From assembly GCF_001751255.1 (NCBI RefSeq), contig NZ_LJGW01000249.1:1-32917 (forward strand): DNA of 32,917 bases. The letters run 5' to 3'. A model generated the notes under the pieces. That model worked only from the letters and a program-made list of their open reading frames with translations, ran no database searches and was not told where the DNA came from. The translations under genes were made by a program, and so were the position numbers. Below, one piece after another: positions 17,934 to 25,215 of this stretch. Source of the stretch: Streptomyces nanshensis. Lineage in GTDB: Bacteria; Actinomycetota; Actinomycetes; Streptomycetales; Streptomycetaceae. Every line of letters starts with the position of its first letter. Positions within the stretch are counted from its first letter, which is position 1.

Positions 17934-18507
17934 GTAACGACTCGCCCCTTTCGATCCTGTCAAGGATGGAACTTAACGATCGCGCGTCCAAAAGGTTCTT
18001 TGTTGGGATGCGAACCGTCGGCTTCTGAACATGTGACGGAGCCTCAACCCCCTCTAAACATGCCCAGTAGCAACTGCGTCTAGTCAGCAGACCCTCATGA
18101 TCTGCGGTGGTCCAATCGGCTTGCCGCGGCGACATCGTCATGACGATCAGGATCGCTTTTATGAGCTTCCTCGGCTTCACCATGTGATCGAAGTACTGGC
18201 GCTTCGTGAACTGATAGCTGAAGAAGTCCTTGCCAGCGTCCGGGTATATCGTCGTGGTGCTCTTGAGCTGGGCGTACACCATTGTCTCTTCTTCGAGCGC
18301 TGTACGCGGGGGACGGATCAGATGGAGGTCAGTCCCCGAGTAGTCCTTGGTGATCGTCTGTATCGTGCAACCGACTGTCGCCGCTACGCTCGCGATGTAC
18401 CCCTCTTGCAGCTGCTCCATCATCCCCGTGAACGTCTTTGGGTCGACAGGTTCGATGTTGCTCCTGCGCGGCTCCTCCGCTCCGGTGCCGTCGAGTAACC
18501 CCACCAT
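17926..18507 (-). CDS. DUF4365 domain protein, putative PD-(D/E)xK-like nuclease
   Basis: A 193-aa protein whose core matches the DUF4365 pattern: an N-terminal helix with Q-L-Q-E-G-Y-I-A-S-V-A-A-T-V-G-C, then K-D-Y-S-G-T-D-L-H-L, then Y-A-Q-L-K-S-T. The D...(x)n...Q-x-K arrangement is that of the PD-(D/E)xK nuclease superfamily, to which I recall this family being assigned; the catalytic residues would be the Asp of G-T-D and the Lys of Q-L-K. ATG 18505-18507 is preferred over TTG at 18513 because of spacing from GAGGG. It is followed by an overlapping gene of unknown function. A role in defence or DNA restriction is possible but only inferred from fold and setting. Confidence 0.75.
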   Translation of the reverse strand: MVGLLDGTGAEEPRRSNIEPVDPKTFTGMMEQLQEGYIASVAATVGCTIQTITKDYSGTDLHLIRPPRTALEEETMVYAQLKSTTTIYPDAGKDFFSYQFTKRQYFDHMVKPRKLIKAILIVMTMSPRQADWTTADHEGLLTRRSCYWACLEGVEAPSHVQKPTVRIPTKNLLDARSLSSILDRIERGESLHE

Positions 18508-18898
18508 AGGCAACTGCCCTCACCCCTAGACAACTTGACAAGGCTAGGTCCTTACCGCTGGGGGTGGAAGAGGCCGTAGGCCCAGCTATCCAACCTGTGA
18601 AGTTGCCTAGCGGGGCAAGGCGTCTGGAGTCGAAGGGGGCTTTCAAGTCGGACTCTGAGGGCACCGGTGAACCCCTCCATGGACGGTGGTCATCGCGAGG
18701 GATCCGGGAGTCATGGGGAGCGCTTCCCATGTTCTCCAACGTGGTCGAAACGCTGCACGCGGGTCGAAAGCCGCACGTCATGGCTGGGGGTGAGTCAGAG
18801 GAGGCGGCCCGCTGTAAATCTGCTCGATTACCTGGCGCCCCTGTGGGGCAGGTCGAGGACCGACCAGATCATCGCAGCTCAGGCCGCATCCAGCTTGG
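18508..18898. other. Non-coding right end of the element, possible decayed integrase and att traces
   Basis: About 390 bases between the DUF4365 start and the right att repeat. Open frames exist but lack support. One plus-strand frame has H-V-M-A-G-G-E-S-E-E-A-A at about 18775-18810, vaguely like the Y-x-H-V-M-P-x-x-x-E-E-A-A end of actinomycete tyrosine integrases, whose genes normally end beside attP; it is too short to call. The 12 bases ctgtaaatctgc at 18812-18823 repeat the tRNA-Tyr anticodon loop. TTGACA at 18535-18540 on the plus strand has no convincing -10 partner. Confidence 0.4.
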
Positions 18899-18954
18899 AG
18901 ACTGTAAATCTGCCGGCTCAGCCTTCCTAGGTTCGAATCCTAGCGCCGCCACAG
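18899..18954 (+). repeat. Right attachment repeat (attR core)
   Basis: Exact second copy of the 56 bases at 11183-11238. It holds the 3' part of tRNA-Tyr from the anticodon stem onward. The 5' half is missing, so no tRNA is made here. It marks the junction back to the chromosome and is followed six bases later by a terminator hairpin. Confidence 0.93.
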
Positions 18955-18960
18955 CCCAGC

Positions 18961-19000
18961 AGAGGCCAGTGATCAGCGACGAAGTCGATCACTGGCCTCT
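18961..19000 (+). terminator. Original chromosomal tRNA-Tyr terminator, displaced by the element
   Basis: A perfect 14-bp stem (18961-18974 with 18987-19000) around a 12-base loop, just after attR. It has the same geometry and distance from the tRNA end as the hairpin at 11245-11284. It could also terminate leftward transcription of the SLATT gene, whose stop is at 19078. Confidence 0.75.
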
Positions 19001-19077
19001 GTGGCGTTTGCGGGCACCCGCTGCCCGGCACTGAGCCCCGTTCACCGGAGCCCCGGCGGGCGAGCCGCCACCGCCCC

Positions 19078-19965
19078 CTACTCCGTCGTCCACTTGATCA
19101 TCCAACTGTCGTTCAGTACGGAGACGACCCGCTCGCAGCGGTCCACGAACGCGTCCGCTGCCTCCGGCGAACTCGTAGGCTCCGAGCGCCAGGACGTGAT
19201 CAGGCGGTCCAACTCGTCCGCGGTGCGGGCGTATTCGATCTGTTGGTAGGCGTATCTCGATGTGACCGCGTGGGTGCTCACCGCCGCGCCGATCAGGGTG
19301 GCGACCGCCACCCAGGCCGCTGCCGCTTCCACTTCGTACGCACCCGACACCGCGCCCAGGACCGCGCCCGCGCATCCCAGGAGGAGTTCCGCCCGGCGGA
19401 CCAGGGTGAGGCGGCGGCCCATGGCGGCCGACTTCGGGCGGTAGTAGCCGTCGATCTGCTGGCGTACCCGGCGCTCTATGTACGAGTCGACGTCGGTCAC
19501 TTCGGGGGGCGTTCGCGGGACGGGGGTGATTCCCTCGGTGTGGGGGAGGAGGTCCGCCGCGTCGGCGCGGAGGCGGTCGACGCGGTCGCGGAGTACGGCG
19601 GAGGCCGCGGGGCCACGGTAGGGGGCCACTCCGGCGAGGAAGACGTACGCCTCGTTCTTGATCGCCTCGCTCACGGAGCGCAGCAGCGTCCAGTCCCGTA
19701 TGGCCGCGGGGCCCGCCCGCCCTGCCGCGAGAGGGACCAGTCCCGCCGCGAGCGCCGCGGCGAACGCGAGGGTCTTGCCGGCGGCCCCGTACGCGTCCAT
19801 GGTCTGGGAGGCCGCCGTCCCGAGGACCGCCGCGGCGATGCCCAGGGTGAGGGCCAGCGCCCGTGCCCGTCCGATCGCCGACTTGCGCCGGTCGGCCGCC
19901 TGGGACCAGACGCTCTGCTGATCCCATATCTCCAACAGCGTTGTACCGCCCCCGTGTTGACTCAC
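19078..19965 (-). CDS. SLATT/DUF4231-like membrane protein, predicted conflict effector
   Basis: A 295-aa protein with two pairs of transmembrane helices, at about residues 28-75 (A-L-A-L-T-L-G-I-A-A-A-V-L-G and L-A-F-A-A-A-L-A-A-G-L-V) and 200-245 (L-L-G-C-A-G-A-V-L-G-A-V-S-G and W-V-A-V-A-T-L-I-G-A-A-V). Each pair is followed by a long helix (R-S-V-S-E-A-I-K-N-E-A-Y-V-F and Y-A-R-T-A-D-E-L-D-R-L). This is the repeated layout of DUF4231/SLATT proteins, predicted pore-forming effectors of nucleotide-activated defence systems. GTG 19965 is the best start; no ribosome site precedes it, so it may be leaderless. It diverges from the MoxR operon by about 255 bases, so it may belong to the same system. 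Confidence 0.72.
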   Translation of the reverse strand: MSQHGGGTTLLEIWDQQSVWSQAADRRKSAIGRARALALTLGIAAAVLGTAASQTMDAYGAAGKTLAFAAALAAGLVPLAAGRAGPAAIRDWTLLRSVSEAIKNEAYVFLAGVAPYRGPAASAVLRDRVDRLRADAADLLPHTEGITPVPRTPPEVTDVDSYIERRVRQQIDGYYRPKSAAMGRRLTLVRRAELLLGCAGAVLGAVSGAYEVEAAAAWVAVATLIGAAVSTHAVTSRYAYQQIEYARTADELDRLITSWRSEPTSSPEAADAFVDRCERVVSVLNDSWMIKWTTE

Positions 19966-20046
19966 GGGTGCGATTGTGTCCGACTCCGCCCTGACCTGCC
20001 TGCCGAAGGTACAGAATGGCGAGGCGATCGGCGTCTGTGAGCATCG

Positions 20047-20070
20047 GTGAGTACCAGTGAGTACCAGCGA
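20047..20070 (+). repeat. Tandem 10-mer upstream of the MoxR operon
   Basis: gtgagtacca occurs twice head to tail (20047-20056, 20057-20066) with the start of a degraded third copy. It lies in the divergent intergenic region between the SLATT and MoxR genes. Purpose unknown; it could be a regulatory repeat or a slippage product. Confidence 0.6.
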
Positions 20071-20174
20071 GCGCCTGTGGACGGCCGGGTGCCGGCCGTG
20101 GGACGCCGTACCCCGTCGAGCCTGACCGTATCGACGCCCGGTCGCGTCGATGCCTGATCGCGTCGACGCCCCTG

Positions 20175-20210
20175 ATGAACGTGAACGTGACCGTGACCGT
20201 GACCGTGAGC
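20175..20210 (+). repeat. Hexanucleotide repeat just before the MoxR gene
   Basis: Six consecutive hexamers of the form (a/g)tga(a/c/g)c run up to the ribosome binding site (CGGAGG at 20211-20216) of the MoxR gene; three are identical gtgacc. The preceding 80 bases also repeat gcgtcga(c/t)gcc blocks. It could vary in copy number and alter the leader length. Confidence 0.7.
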
Positions 20211-20220
20211 CGGAGGACGC

Positions 20221-21123
20221 GTGCTCCAGTACGAGAAGGAGTTCGACCCCCAGGACGTACCGTCCGCGGGGCCGGGCAGCCGACCGTCGCCGGAGGAGGG
20301 CGGATCCGGCTACGCCGCCGACGACGAGGTCTACGTCTTCGACGACGACCGTCTCGTGCTCGCGGTCAACGTCGCGCTCAAGACCGGGCGTCCGCTGCTG
20401 CTCTTCGGTCCGCCGGGAGCGGGCAAGTCCACGCTGGCTCCCAACGTCGCGCGGATCCTGGGCTGGAGCCACTACGCGCATGTGGTGACCGCCCGGACCG
20501 AACCCGAGGATCTGCTCTGGCGGTTCGACGCCCTCAAGCGCCTCAACGACGCGCAGGCGAGCAGACTCCAGGACGACATCGGCTGCTATTACACGAAGGG
20601 GCCGCTGTGGCGGGCCTTCGAGCGGGAGAGCGGGAAGCGGTCCGTCGTACTGATCGACGAGATCGACAAGGCCGACCCCGATCTGCCGAACAGCCTGCTG
20701 GGGCCGCTGGGTTCGCTCTCCTTCCCGCACCCCTGGGACGACGGGCAGCCGATCACCGTCAGCGAGCAGGAGGCCCCGCTGGTCGTCATCACGACCAACG
20801 ACGAGCGGGAGCTGCCCCGTCCGTTTCTGCGCCGCTGCATCGTCTTCGAGCTGGGCGCTCCGAACAAGGAGCATCTGCTGCGGGTGGCGCGGCAGCACCT
20901 CGGCGCGCACTTCGACGACGACCTCGCGCACGCGATCGCCGATCACCTCCTGGCCGTTCGGGACCAGCGGGACGACCCGGCCGCCGCGCCCAGTACGGCG
21001 GAGTATCTGGACGCGCTCAAGGCCAGCCACCAGCTCCAGGTGGTCCCGGGCACCCCGGAGTGGAGGGAGTTGGAGAACGTCACGCTCCGCAAGCGGCGCG
21101 ACGTCGCGGAACGTTCCGCATGA
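20221..21123 (+). CDS. MoxR-type AAA+ ATPase
   Basis: A 300-aa AAA+ ATPase of the MoxR type, which usually works with a vWA partner to remodel target proteins. Visible motifs are Walker A G-P-P-G-A-G-K-S-T at about residues 63-71, Walker B V-V-L-I-D-E-I-D-K-A-D at about 142-152, sensor 1 T-T-N-D near 191, and an arginine-finger region P-F-L-R-R-C near 202. A 40-residue acidic, disordered N-terminus precedes the domain. GTG 20221 has GGAGG four bases upstream. Its stop overlaps the next ATG (ATGA), beginning a chain of four coupled genes. In the MoxR-vWA-VMAP systems described by the Aravind group it would supply NTP-driven switching of a toxic effector. That role is inferred here. Confidence 0.88.
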   Translation: MLQYEKEFDPQDVPSAGPGSRPSPEEGGSGYAADDEVYVFDDDRLVLAVNVALKTGRPLLLFGPPGAGKSTLAPNVARILGWSHYAHVVTARTEPEDLLWRFDALKRLNDAQASRLQDDIGCYYTKGPLWRAFERESGKRSVVLIDEIDKADPDLPNSLLGPLGSLSFPHPWDDGQPITVSEQEAPLVVITTNDERELPRPFLRRCIVFELGAPNKEHLLRVARQHLGAHFDDDLAHAIADHLLAVRDQRDDPAAAPSTAEYLDALKASHQLQVVPGTPEWRELENVTLRKRRDVAERSA

Positions 21124-22340
21124 GCGCCCGCGGAGAGGTCTTCCTCGGAGACCTGGCCAAGGCGTTCGCGCTTCTGCGTCCCGGGGACCGGGAAACCTCG
21201 CGGGCCATGGCGGAGTTGCTGGGGCTCGGCCGGGAGTACGGGATCCCGGCCCCGGCCCCGGCGTCCGTCGTCGATGCGGTCGAGGGCAGGGCCGATGCGC
21301 TCTCCGGGGCCGATGCCGTACCCGTACCCGTACCCGGGGCCGAATCCGGCTCCGGCTCCCGTGGTCCGGGCGGCTCCGGCGGGGAGCGTACGTACGCGGG
21401 CGCGCACCCCGGTTCCGGGGCGGAGGCCCCGGCAGCACCCCGGCCCGGCACCGCCTCGACGGCCCCGGCGGCTCCGGCGGCCCCGTCCACGCCGTCGATT
21501 CCCGCCCCCGCGGCGGGAGTTCACGTACCCCGGCTCCTCGACCGCGCCCTGGACTTCTCCGTGACCCCCACCGGGCCGCTCCCGGAGGACCGCGGCAGGG
21601 CACTCCTCGCGGACGCCGCGCCCTCGGCCGACCAGTCCGGCGGCCCCTCCGCCGATCCCCTCGGCTATCGGGCCGCCGACCAGCCCGGCGGCCCCGTCGC
21701 CCTCCCGCCGTACGAGCCGCCCTGGAAACCGGACTGGGCGCGCGGCGTGATGTTCGCGACCGTGTCCACTCCCGTCGCGAGCCGCCGGCTCGACGCGCGC
21801 ACGCTCAGCCGGAAGACGGCCCGTCACGAGAGTCTGCGGACCGTCCCGTGGCAGAGCCGTCCCAGCACCCGCCGCGGAGTGCAGCTCCTGCTCGACCACG
21901 GTGCGGGCATGACGCCCTTCCAGGAGGACCGCCGGTGGCTGCGCGAACTGGCGGGCAGCATCGCCGGACGCGACCGCGTCGAGGTGCTGCGCTTCCGGGG
22001 CACCCCGCTGCGCGGCGTCGTACGCGGCGACCCCGCCGCCCCGCAGCCCTACCGGCCGCCCGCCCCCGGCACCCCCGTGGTGCTCGTCTCCGATCTGGGC
22101 CGCGCGCGGCGGCCGTTCGCGGACGAGCCGGCCGTACCGGTCGCGGACTGGCGGGAGTTCATCCACCGGCTGCTGCGTTCCGGCTGCCCGGCGGTGTGCA
22201 TCACGCCGTTCCCCGCGGACGACTATCCGCGGTCGTTACGGGACAGGGTGGCGCTGATCCCGTTCGACCGGCGCATCTCGCTGCGGTACGCGCAGGAGGC
22301 GCTGCGGAGGATCCGTCAGGCGACGGAAGCGCGGTCATGA
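21120..22340 (+). CDS. vWA-like MoxR partner with degenerate metal site
   Basis: A 406-aa protein in three parts. Residues 1-40 form a short helical region (V-F-L-G-D-L-A-K-A-F-A-L-L). Residues 50-200 are an Ala/Pro/Gly-rich linker with tandem-repeat DNA. Residues 205-406 look like a von Willebrand factor A fold: strand V-Q-L-L-L-D-H-G-A-G-M near 253 at the MIDAS position, V-V-L-V-S-D-L near 322, and V-A-L-I-P-F-D near the end. The usual D-x-S-x-S metal motif is D-H-G-A-G, so metal binding is doubtful. Codon 373 is TTA (22236-22238), which in Streptomyces requires the bldA tRNA. ATGA overlaps join it to both neighbours. The vWA call is from pattern and context, not certain. Confidence 0.68.
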   Translation: MSARGEVFLGDLAKAFALLRPGDRETSRAMAELLGLGREYGIPAPAPASVVDAVEGRADALSGADAVPVPVPGAESGSGSRGPGGSGGERTYAGAHPGSGAEAPAAPRPGTASTAPAAPAAPSTPSIPAPAAGVHVPRLLDRALDFSVTPTGPLPEDRGRALLADAAPSADQSGGPSADPLGYRAADQPGGPVALPPYEPPWKPDWARGVMFATVSTPVASRRLDARTLSRKTARHESLRTVPWQSRPSTRRGVQLLLDHGAGMTPFQEDRRWLRELAGSIAGRDRVEVLRFRGTPLRGVVRGDPAAPQPYRPPAPGTPVVLVSDLGRARRPFADEPAVPVADWREFIHRLLRSGCPAVCITPFPADDYPRSLRDRVALIPFDRRISLRYAQEALRRIRQATEARS

Positions 22341-25195
22341 CCGAATACCGCATGCCCGGCCCTGCTGCGGGCGGCCCCGGTACGACCGGCCGCCATGTGG
22401 CCGCGATGATCGAGCAGTTGGGGGATCACCGGCCCCAACTCGTCGCCCTGGCCGAGTGCGTCTCCCTCGCGGCCCATCTCGACTGGACGTTCCTCCGGCG
22501 CGCACGGCTGCGCTTCCTGCCCTCGTCGACCGCCGGTCTGGAGGCGGACCTCTGCTTCTCCCCGCTCGTGGAGGCCGTGGGCGGCCGTGCCCTGCTGCTG
22601 GACAGGGAGGCGGCCGAGGCGCTGCGTTCCCGCCTCATGACGCGGTCGCCCCGACTGCTGCGCAGGATCCGGGACTTCACCGCCGAGGAGCACGCCCGCG
22701 CCCCGCGCATCGTACGGTTCTGCGAAGAGCTGCTGTGGTCGGATCTGAGCGGCTCCCCGACAGCGCGGACGGACGTCGCGCGCTCCGCGCGTCAGGTCCT
22801 GCGCGCCCTCGCGGCCCCGGGACCGGACGGGCCCGAGCGGTCAGAGGCAACGGGGGAGACCGAGGACGACGACAGGGCCGCGGACGATCTGGGCCGCTGG
22901 GCGCTGCACTACGTCGCCCGTCTCCCGGAGAGGGTCCTGCTCCACGACGACGTCCTGCATGTGCAGGTCGCCTCCTGCGAACGCCTCGGCCTCGAACCGC
23001 CGCCCGACCCCCTCGACGTGGAGCGGCCGGCGCCCGGCGTGAGCGCGGCACGCGCTCTGGTGCAGCGCCCCGTGGCCGTCGGCGCGGTGGCGCAGTCGGA
23101 CGGCATCGTCCTCAGCAGACCGCCCGCGGCCGGTGCCAAGCGGATCCACGCCGGGGGCACCAGACACCGGGTGCGCCTCGATGTGACGAGCCCGCTGGCG
23201 GGCTGGCCCGAACCCGTACGTCTGGAGCTGGACGCGGGGCGGAGCCTGCGTCTGCCCTTCACCGTGGTGCAACGGATCGGCCCCGCAGGGGAGTTGGAGA
23301 TGAGCCTGGCGCATCCGGGCGCCGCGCTGGACGTCGCCGTCGCCGACCGGCCCGGCGCCGACCCGTCCGCGGCGCACTGCGCGGTGCTGCTCGCGGACGG
23401 CACGGTCGTCCTGTACGCCCGCGACGGCACGGAGACACGCCGCGTGCCGCCCGAGCCCAGGATCGGGTCGGGGCCGGAGCGTGGACCGGGACCGGGACCG
23501 GGGCCCGCGGACCGTACGCGCGTCGCGCTGTCCGCCGACGGCACCGTCCTCTCGTACGTCCAGGACGGTCGGACGTACCGCGAACCGGTGCGCGCCGGCG
23601 GCGAGTTCAGCCGTTCCGGAGGGTCCGGGGACGTATTCGGCGACGAGCAGGGGCAGTTCACCACGTCCACGGGACAGGCCGTGTGGAACCGCACCACCGC
23701 GACGGCCCGTACGGCGGACGGGCGCACGGTCGTACAGGCGGGAGCCGACGGCAGGGTGCGCGCCGTGCCGTCCGGCCCCGGCCCCGGCCCCGACTCCGGC
23801 TCCGGCCTCGGCTCCGGTCCCGCTGACGGCGACCGCGGTACGACCCCGGTCCGCGACATCGGCCAAGCCCCGTGGCAGGTCTCCTCGTTGGCCGTCAGCG
23901 CCGACGGGCAGCGGGTGGCGGCGGTGGGCAACGACGCGCTGCTGATCGAATGGCCGCTGCTCACGGGCGCGGACCCGCGCGAGACCCGCCTCCGCTTCTG
24001 TGCCACCCGGGTGTTCGCGGGCGCCGCCGGAAGCTGGGTGGTCGCGGGCACGGGCGGCCCGCTGGAGCTGAGCACGGAGGACGGCCGGCGCTACCGCGTC
24101 ACACCGGACCCCGAGTACCGCCCGGACGACGACGGCGTCCCGGCCTGGGGCCGCGGCTGTGCGCTCGTCGCGGCGGACGGCGAGCAGATCGCGACCGTGT
24201 CCCAGCTCCCCGGCGTCGACTGTCTCGCCGTACCGGCGCACTCCTACGGAGCGGGCGCCGAGGGGGAGTCGGCGTCCTGGCCTGCCGCCGCCCACAGCCG
24301 GGGCGTACGCGTCGTCGCCGACCTCGACGTGTCGCTCGGCGGTGAGGCGGACGTGCTGGAGACGTCGTGCACGCTGCTGGACCAGGGCTTCGACGGGCTC
24401 CGGCTCGTCGGTGCCGAGACCGTGGACGACGACCTCCTGGACGACGTACGTCACCTCATCGAGGGTTATGACGACCGCCTGCTGCTGTACGGATCCTCGG
24501 CACACGCCACGGCGGAGCCGCCCGACACCGCCCGGACCCCGCCGGCGCTGATGCTGAGCCGGTCCCTTCTCTCGGTGCTCGACGACGACGGCCACGGGTA
24601 CGGCACCGGCACCGGCACCGGGTACGGCAACGGTCTCGGGGACGACGACGGCCTTGGGGACGGCGGCTTCCCGGCACGGATGTCCACGCTGAAGCTCTGG
24701 ATCGAGCGGACCGCCACCCGTACCTCCCCGACGGGGAGTTCGGACCGCTGGACGCTCGAACTCGGCGCCCCGCGGCCCCGGGAGACCGAACGGCTCGCCG
24801 CTGCCGTCCTGTTGTCCCTGCCGGGCAGTCCCGTTCTGCCGTTCACGGCGCCGCCGGCGGGAGGGCCGGACCCGGTCCCGCTCGGCACGATGCTCGACGT
24901 ACGCCGCAACCAACTGGCCCTCTCCCGCGGCGAATGCCGGCTGCTCGACCTCCCCGCACCCCGCGTGCTCGCGCTGCTGCGCCGCCACGGAGACGAATCG
25001 GTGCTGTGCCTGGTCAACTTCGCCCCGTACCCGGCCGACGCCGAGATCGACTCCGCCGTGCTGGGCCAACCGGCAGGCCTGCTGGACCTGTTCGACGGTT
25101 CGGCTCTCGACGCCGGCGGCATGGTGGTGCGCGTCCGGCTGCGGCCCGCGTCCGTCCGCTGGTTCGGACTGCTCGCAGAACAGGTGTCCCCGTGA
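22337..25195 (+). CDS. VMAP-like protein with propeller-like middle and degenerate GH13 C-terminus
   Basis: A 952-aa protein in three regions. Residues 20-230 are an all-helical domain with L-E-A-D-L-C-F-S-P-L-V-E and W-A-L-H-Y-V, resembling helical domains seen with MoxR-vWA pairs (SAV_2336/VMAP-like). Residues 270-640 hold blade-like units (V-A-L-S-A-D-G-T-V-L-S-Y, L-A-V-S-A-D-G-Q-R-V-A-A-V-G). Residues 650-952 resemble GH13 trehalose synthase: G-V-R-V-V-A-D-L-D for motif I, G-F-D-G-L-R-L-V-G for motif II, L-P-G-S-P-V-L-P-F, then R-G-E-C-R-L-L-D and V-L-A-L-L-R-R-H-G-D-E. The nucleophile Asp of G-F-R-L-D is Val and motif I lacks N-H, so it is probably a non-catalytic glycan-binding or scaffold domain. 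Overlaps both neighbouring genes. Confidence 0.72.
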   Translation: MTEYRMPGPAAGGPGTTGRHVAAMIEQLGDHRPQLVALAECVSLAAHLDWTFLRRARLRFLPSSTAGLEADLCFSPLVEAVGGRALLLDREAAEALRSRLMTRSPRLLRRIRDFTAEEHARAPRIVRFCEELLWSDLSGSPTARTDVARSARQVLRALAAPGPDGPERSEATGETEDDDRAADDLGRWALHYVARLPERVLLHDDVLHVQVASCERLGLEPPPDPLDVERPAPGVSAARALVQRPVAVGAVAQSDGIVLSRPPAAGAKRIHAGGTRHRVRLDVTSPLAGWPEPVRLELDAGRSLRLPFTVVQRIGPAGELEMSLAHPGAALDVAVADRPGADPSAAHCAVLLADGTVVLYARDGTETRRVPPEPRIGSGPERGPGPGPGPADRTRVALSADGTVLSYVQDGRTYREPVRAGGEFSRSGGSGDVFGDEQGQFTTSTGQAVWNRTTATARTADGRTVVQAGADGRVRAVPSGPGPGPDSGSGLGSGPADGDRGTTPVRDIGQAPWQVSSLAVSADGQRVAAVGNDALLIEWPLLTGADPRETRLRFCATRVFAGAAGSWVVAGTGGPLELSTEDGRRYRVTPDPEYRPDDDGVPAWGRGCALVAADGEQIATVSQLPGVDCLAVPAHSYGAGAEGESASWPAAAHSRGVRVVADLDVSLGGEADVLETSCTLLDQGFDGLRLVGAETVDDDLLDDVRHLIEGYDDRLLLYGSSAHATAEPPDTARTPPALMLSRSLLSVLDDDGHGYGTGTGTGYGNGLGDDDGLGDGGFPARMSTLKLWIERTATRTSPTGSSDRWTLELGAPRPRETERLAAAVLLSLPGSPVLPFTAPPAGGPDPVPLGTMLDVRRNQLALSRGECRLLDLPAPRVLALLRRHGDESVLCLVNFAPYPADAEIDSAVLGQPAGLLDLFDGSALDAGGMVVRVRLRPASVRWFGLLAEQVSP

Positions 25196-25215
25196 TGTCC
25201 GCAGGAGTGTCCTCG

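Larger units (their letters stand above)
11239..18954. mobile_element. Integrated element at tRNA-Tyr without a recognisable integrase
   Basis: About 7.7 kb bounded by the 56-bp tRNA-Tyr repeat. It holds five small leftward genes, an XRE regulator, a flavoprotein, a membrane-associated protein, and a leftward DUF4365 pair, with the last two visibly less GC-rich than the flanks. I find no gene for an integrase, excisionase, replication initiator or FtsK/Tra-type DNA transfer protein. It therefore looks like a decayed or cargo-only remnant of an integrative element, or a segment mobilised in trans. TTA codons, rare in Streptomyces housekeeping genes, occur in several of its genes. Confidence 0.8.

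Noticed and set aside
18564..19034. Plus-strand frame crossing attR with a C-x-S-A-G-S-A-F-L-G-S-N-P-S sequence
   Set aside because: That sequence is the translation of the tRNA-Tyr 3' end and also appears in frames over the real tRNA, so it is not a protein gene.
20047..20210. CRISPR array or other spaced repeats in the SLATT/MoxR intergenic region
   Set aside because: The repeats are short, directly adjacent and degenerate, with no spacers. No CRISPR-like array or cas gene was seen anywhere in the window.
19966..21603. A very long minus-strand frame that would extend the SLATT gene by over 500 residues
   Set aside because: The extension lies opposite the MoxR and vWA genes and has Arg/Pro-rich composition. 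Homology-like content begins only at the GTG at 19965.
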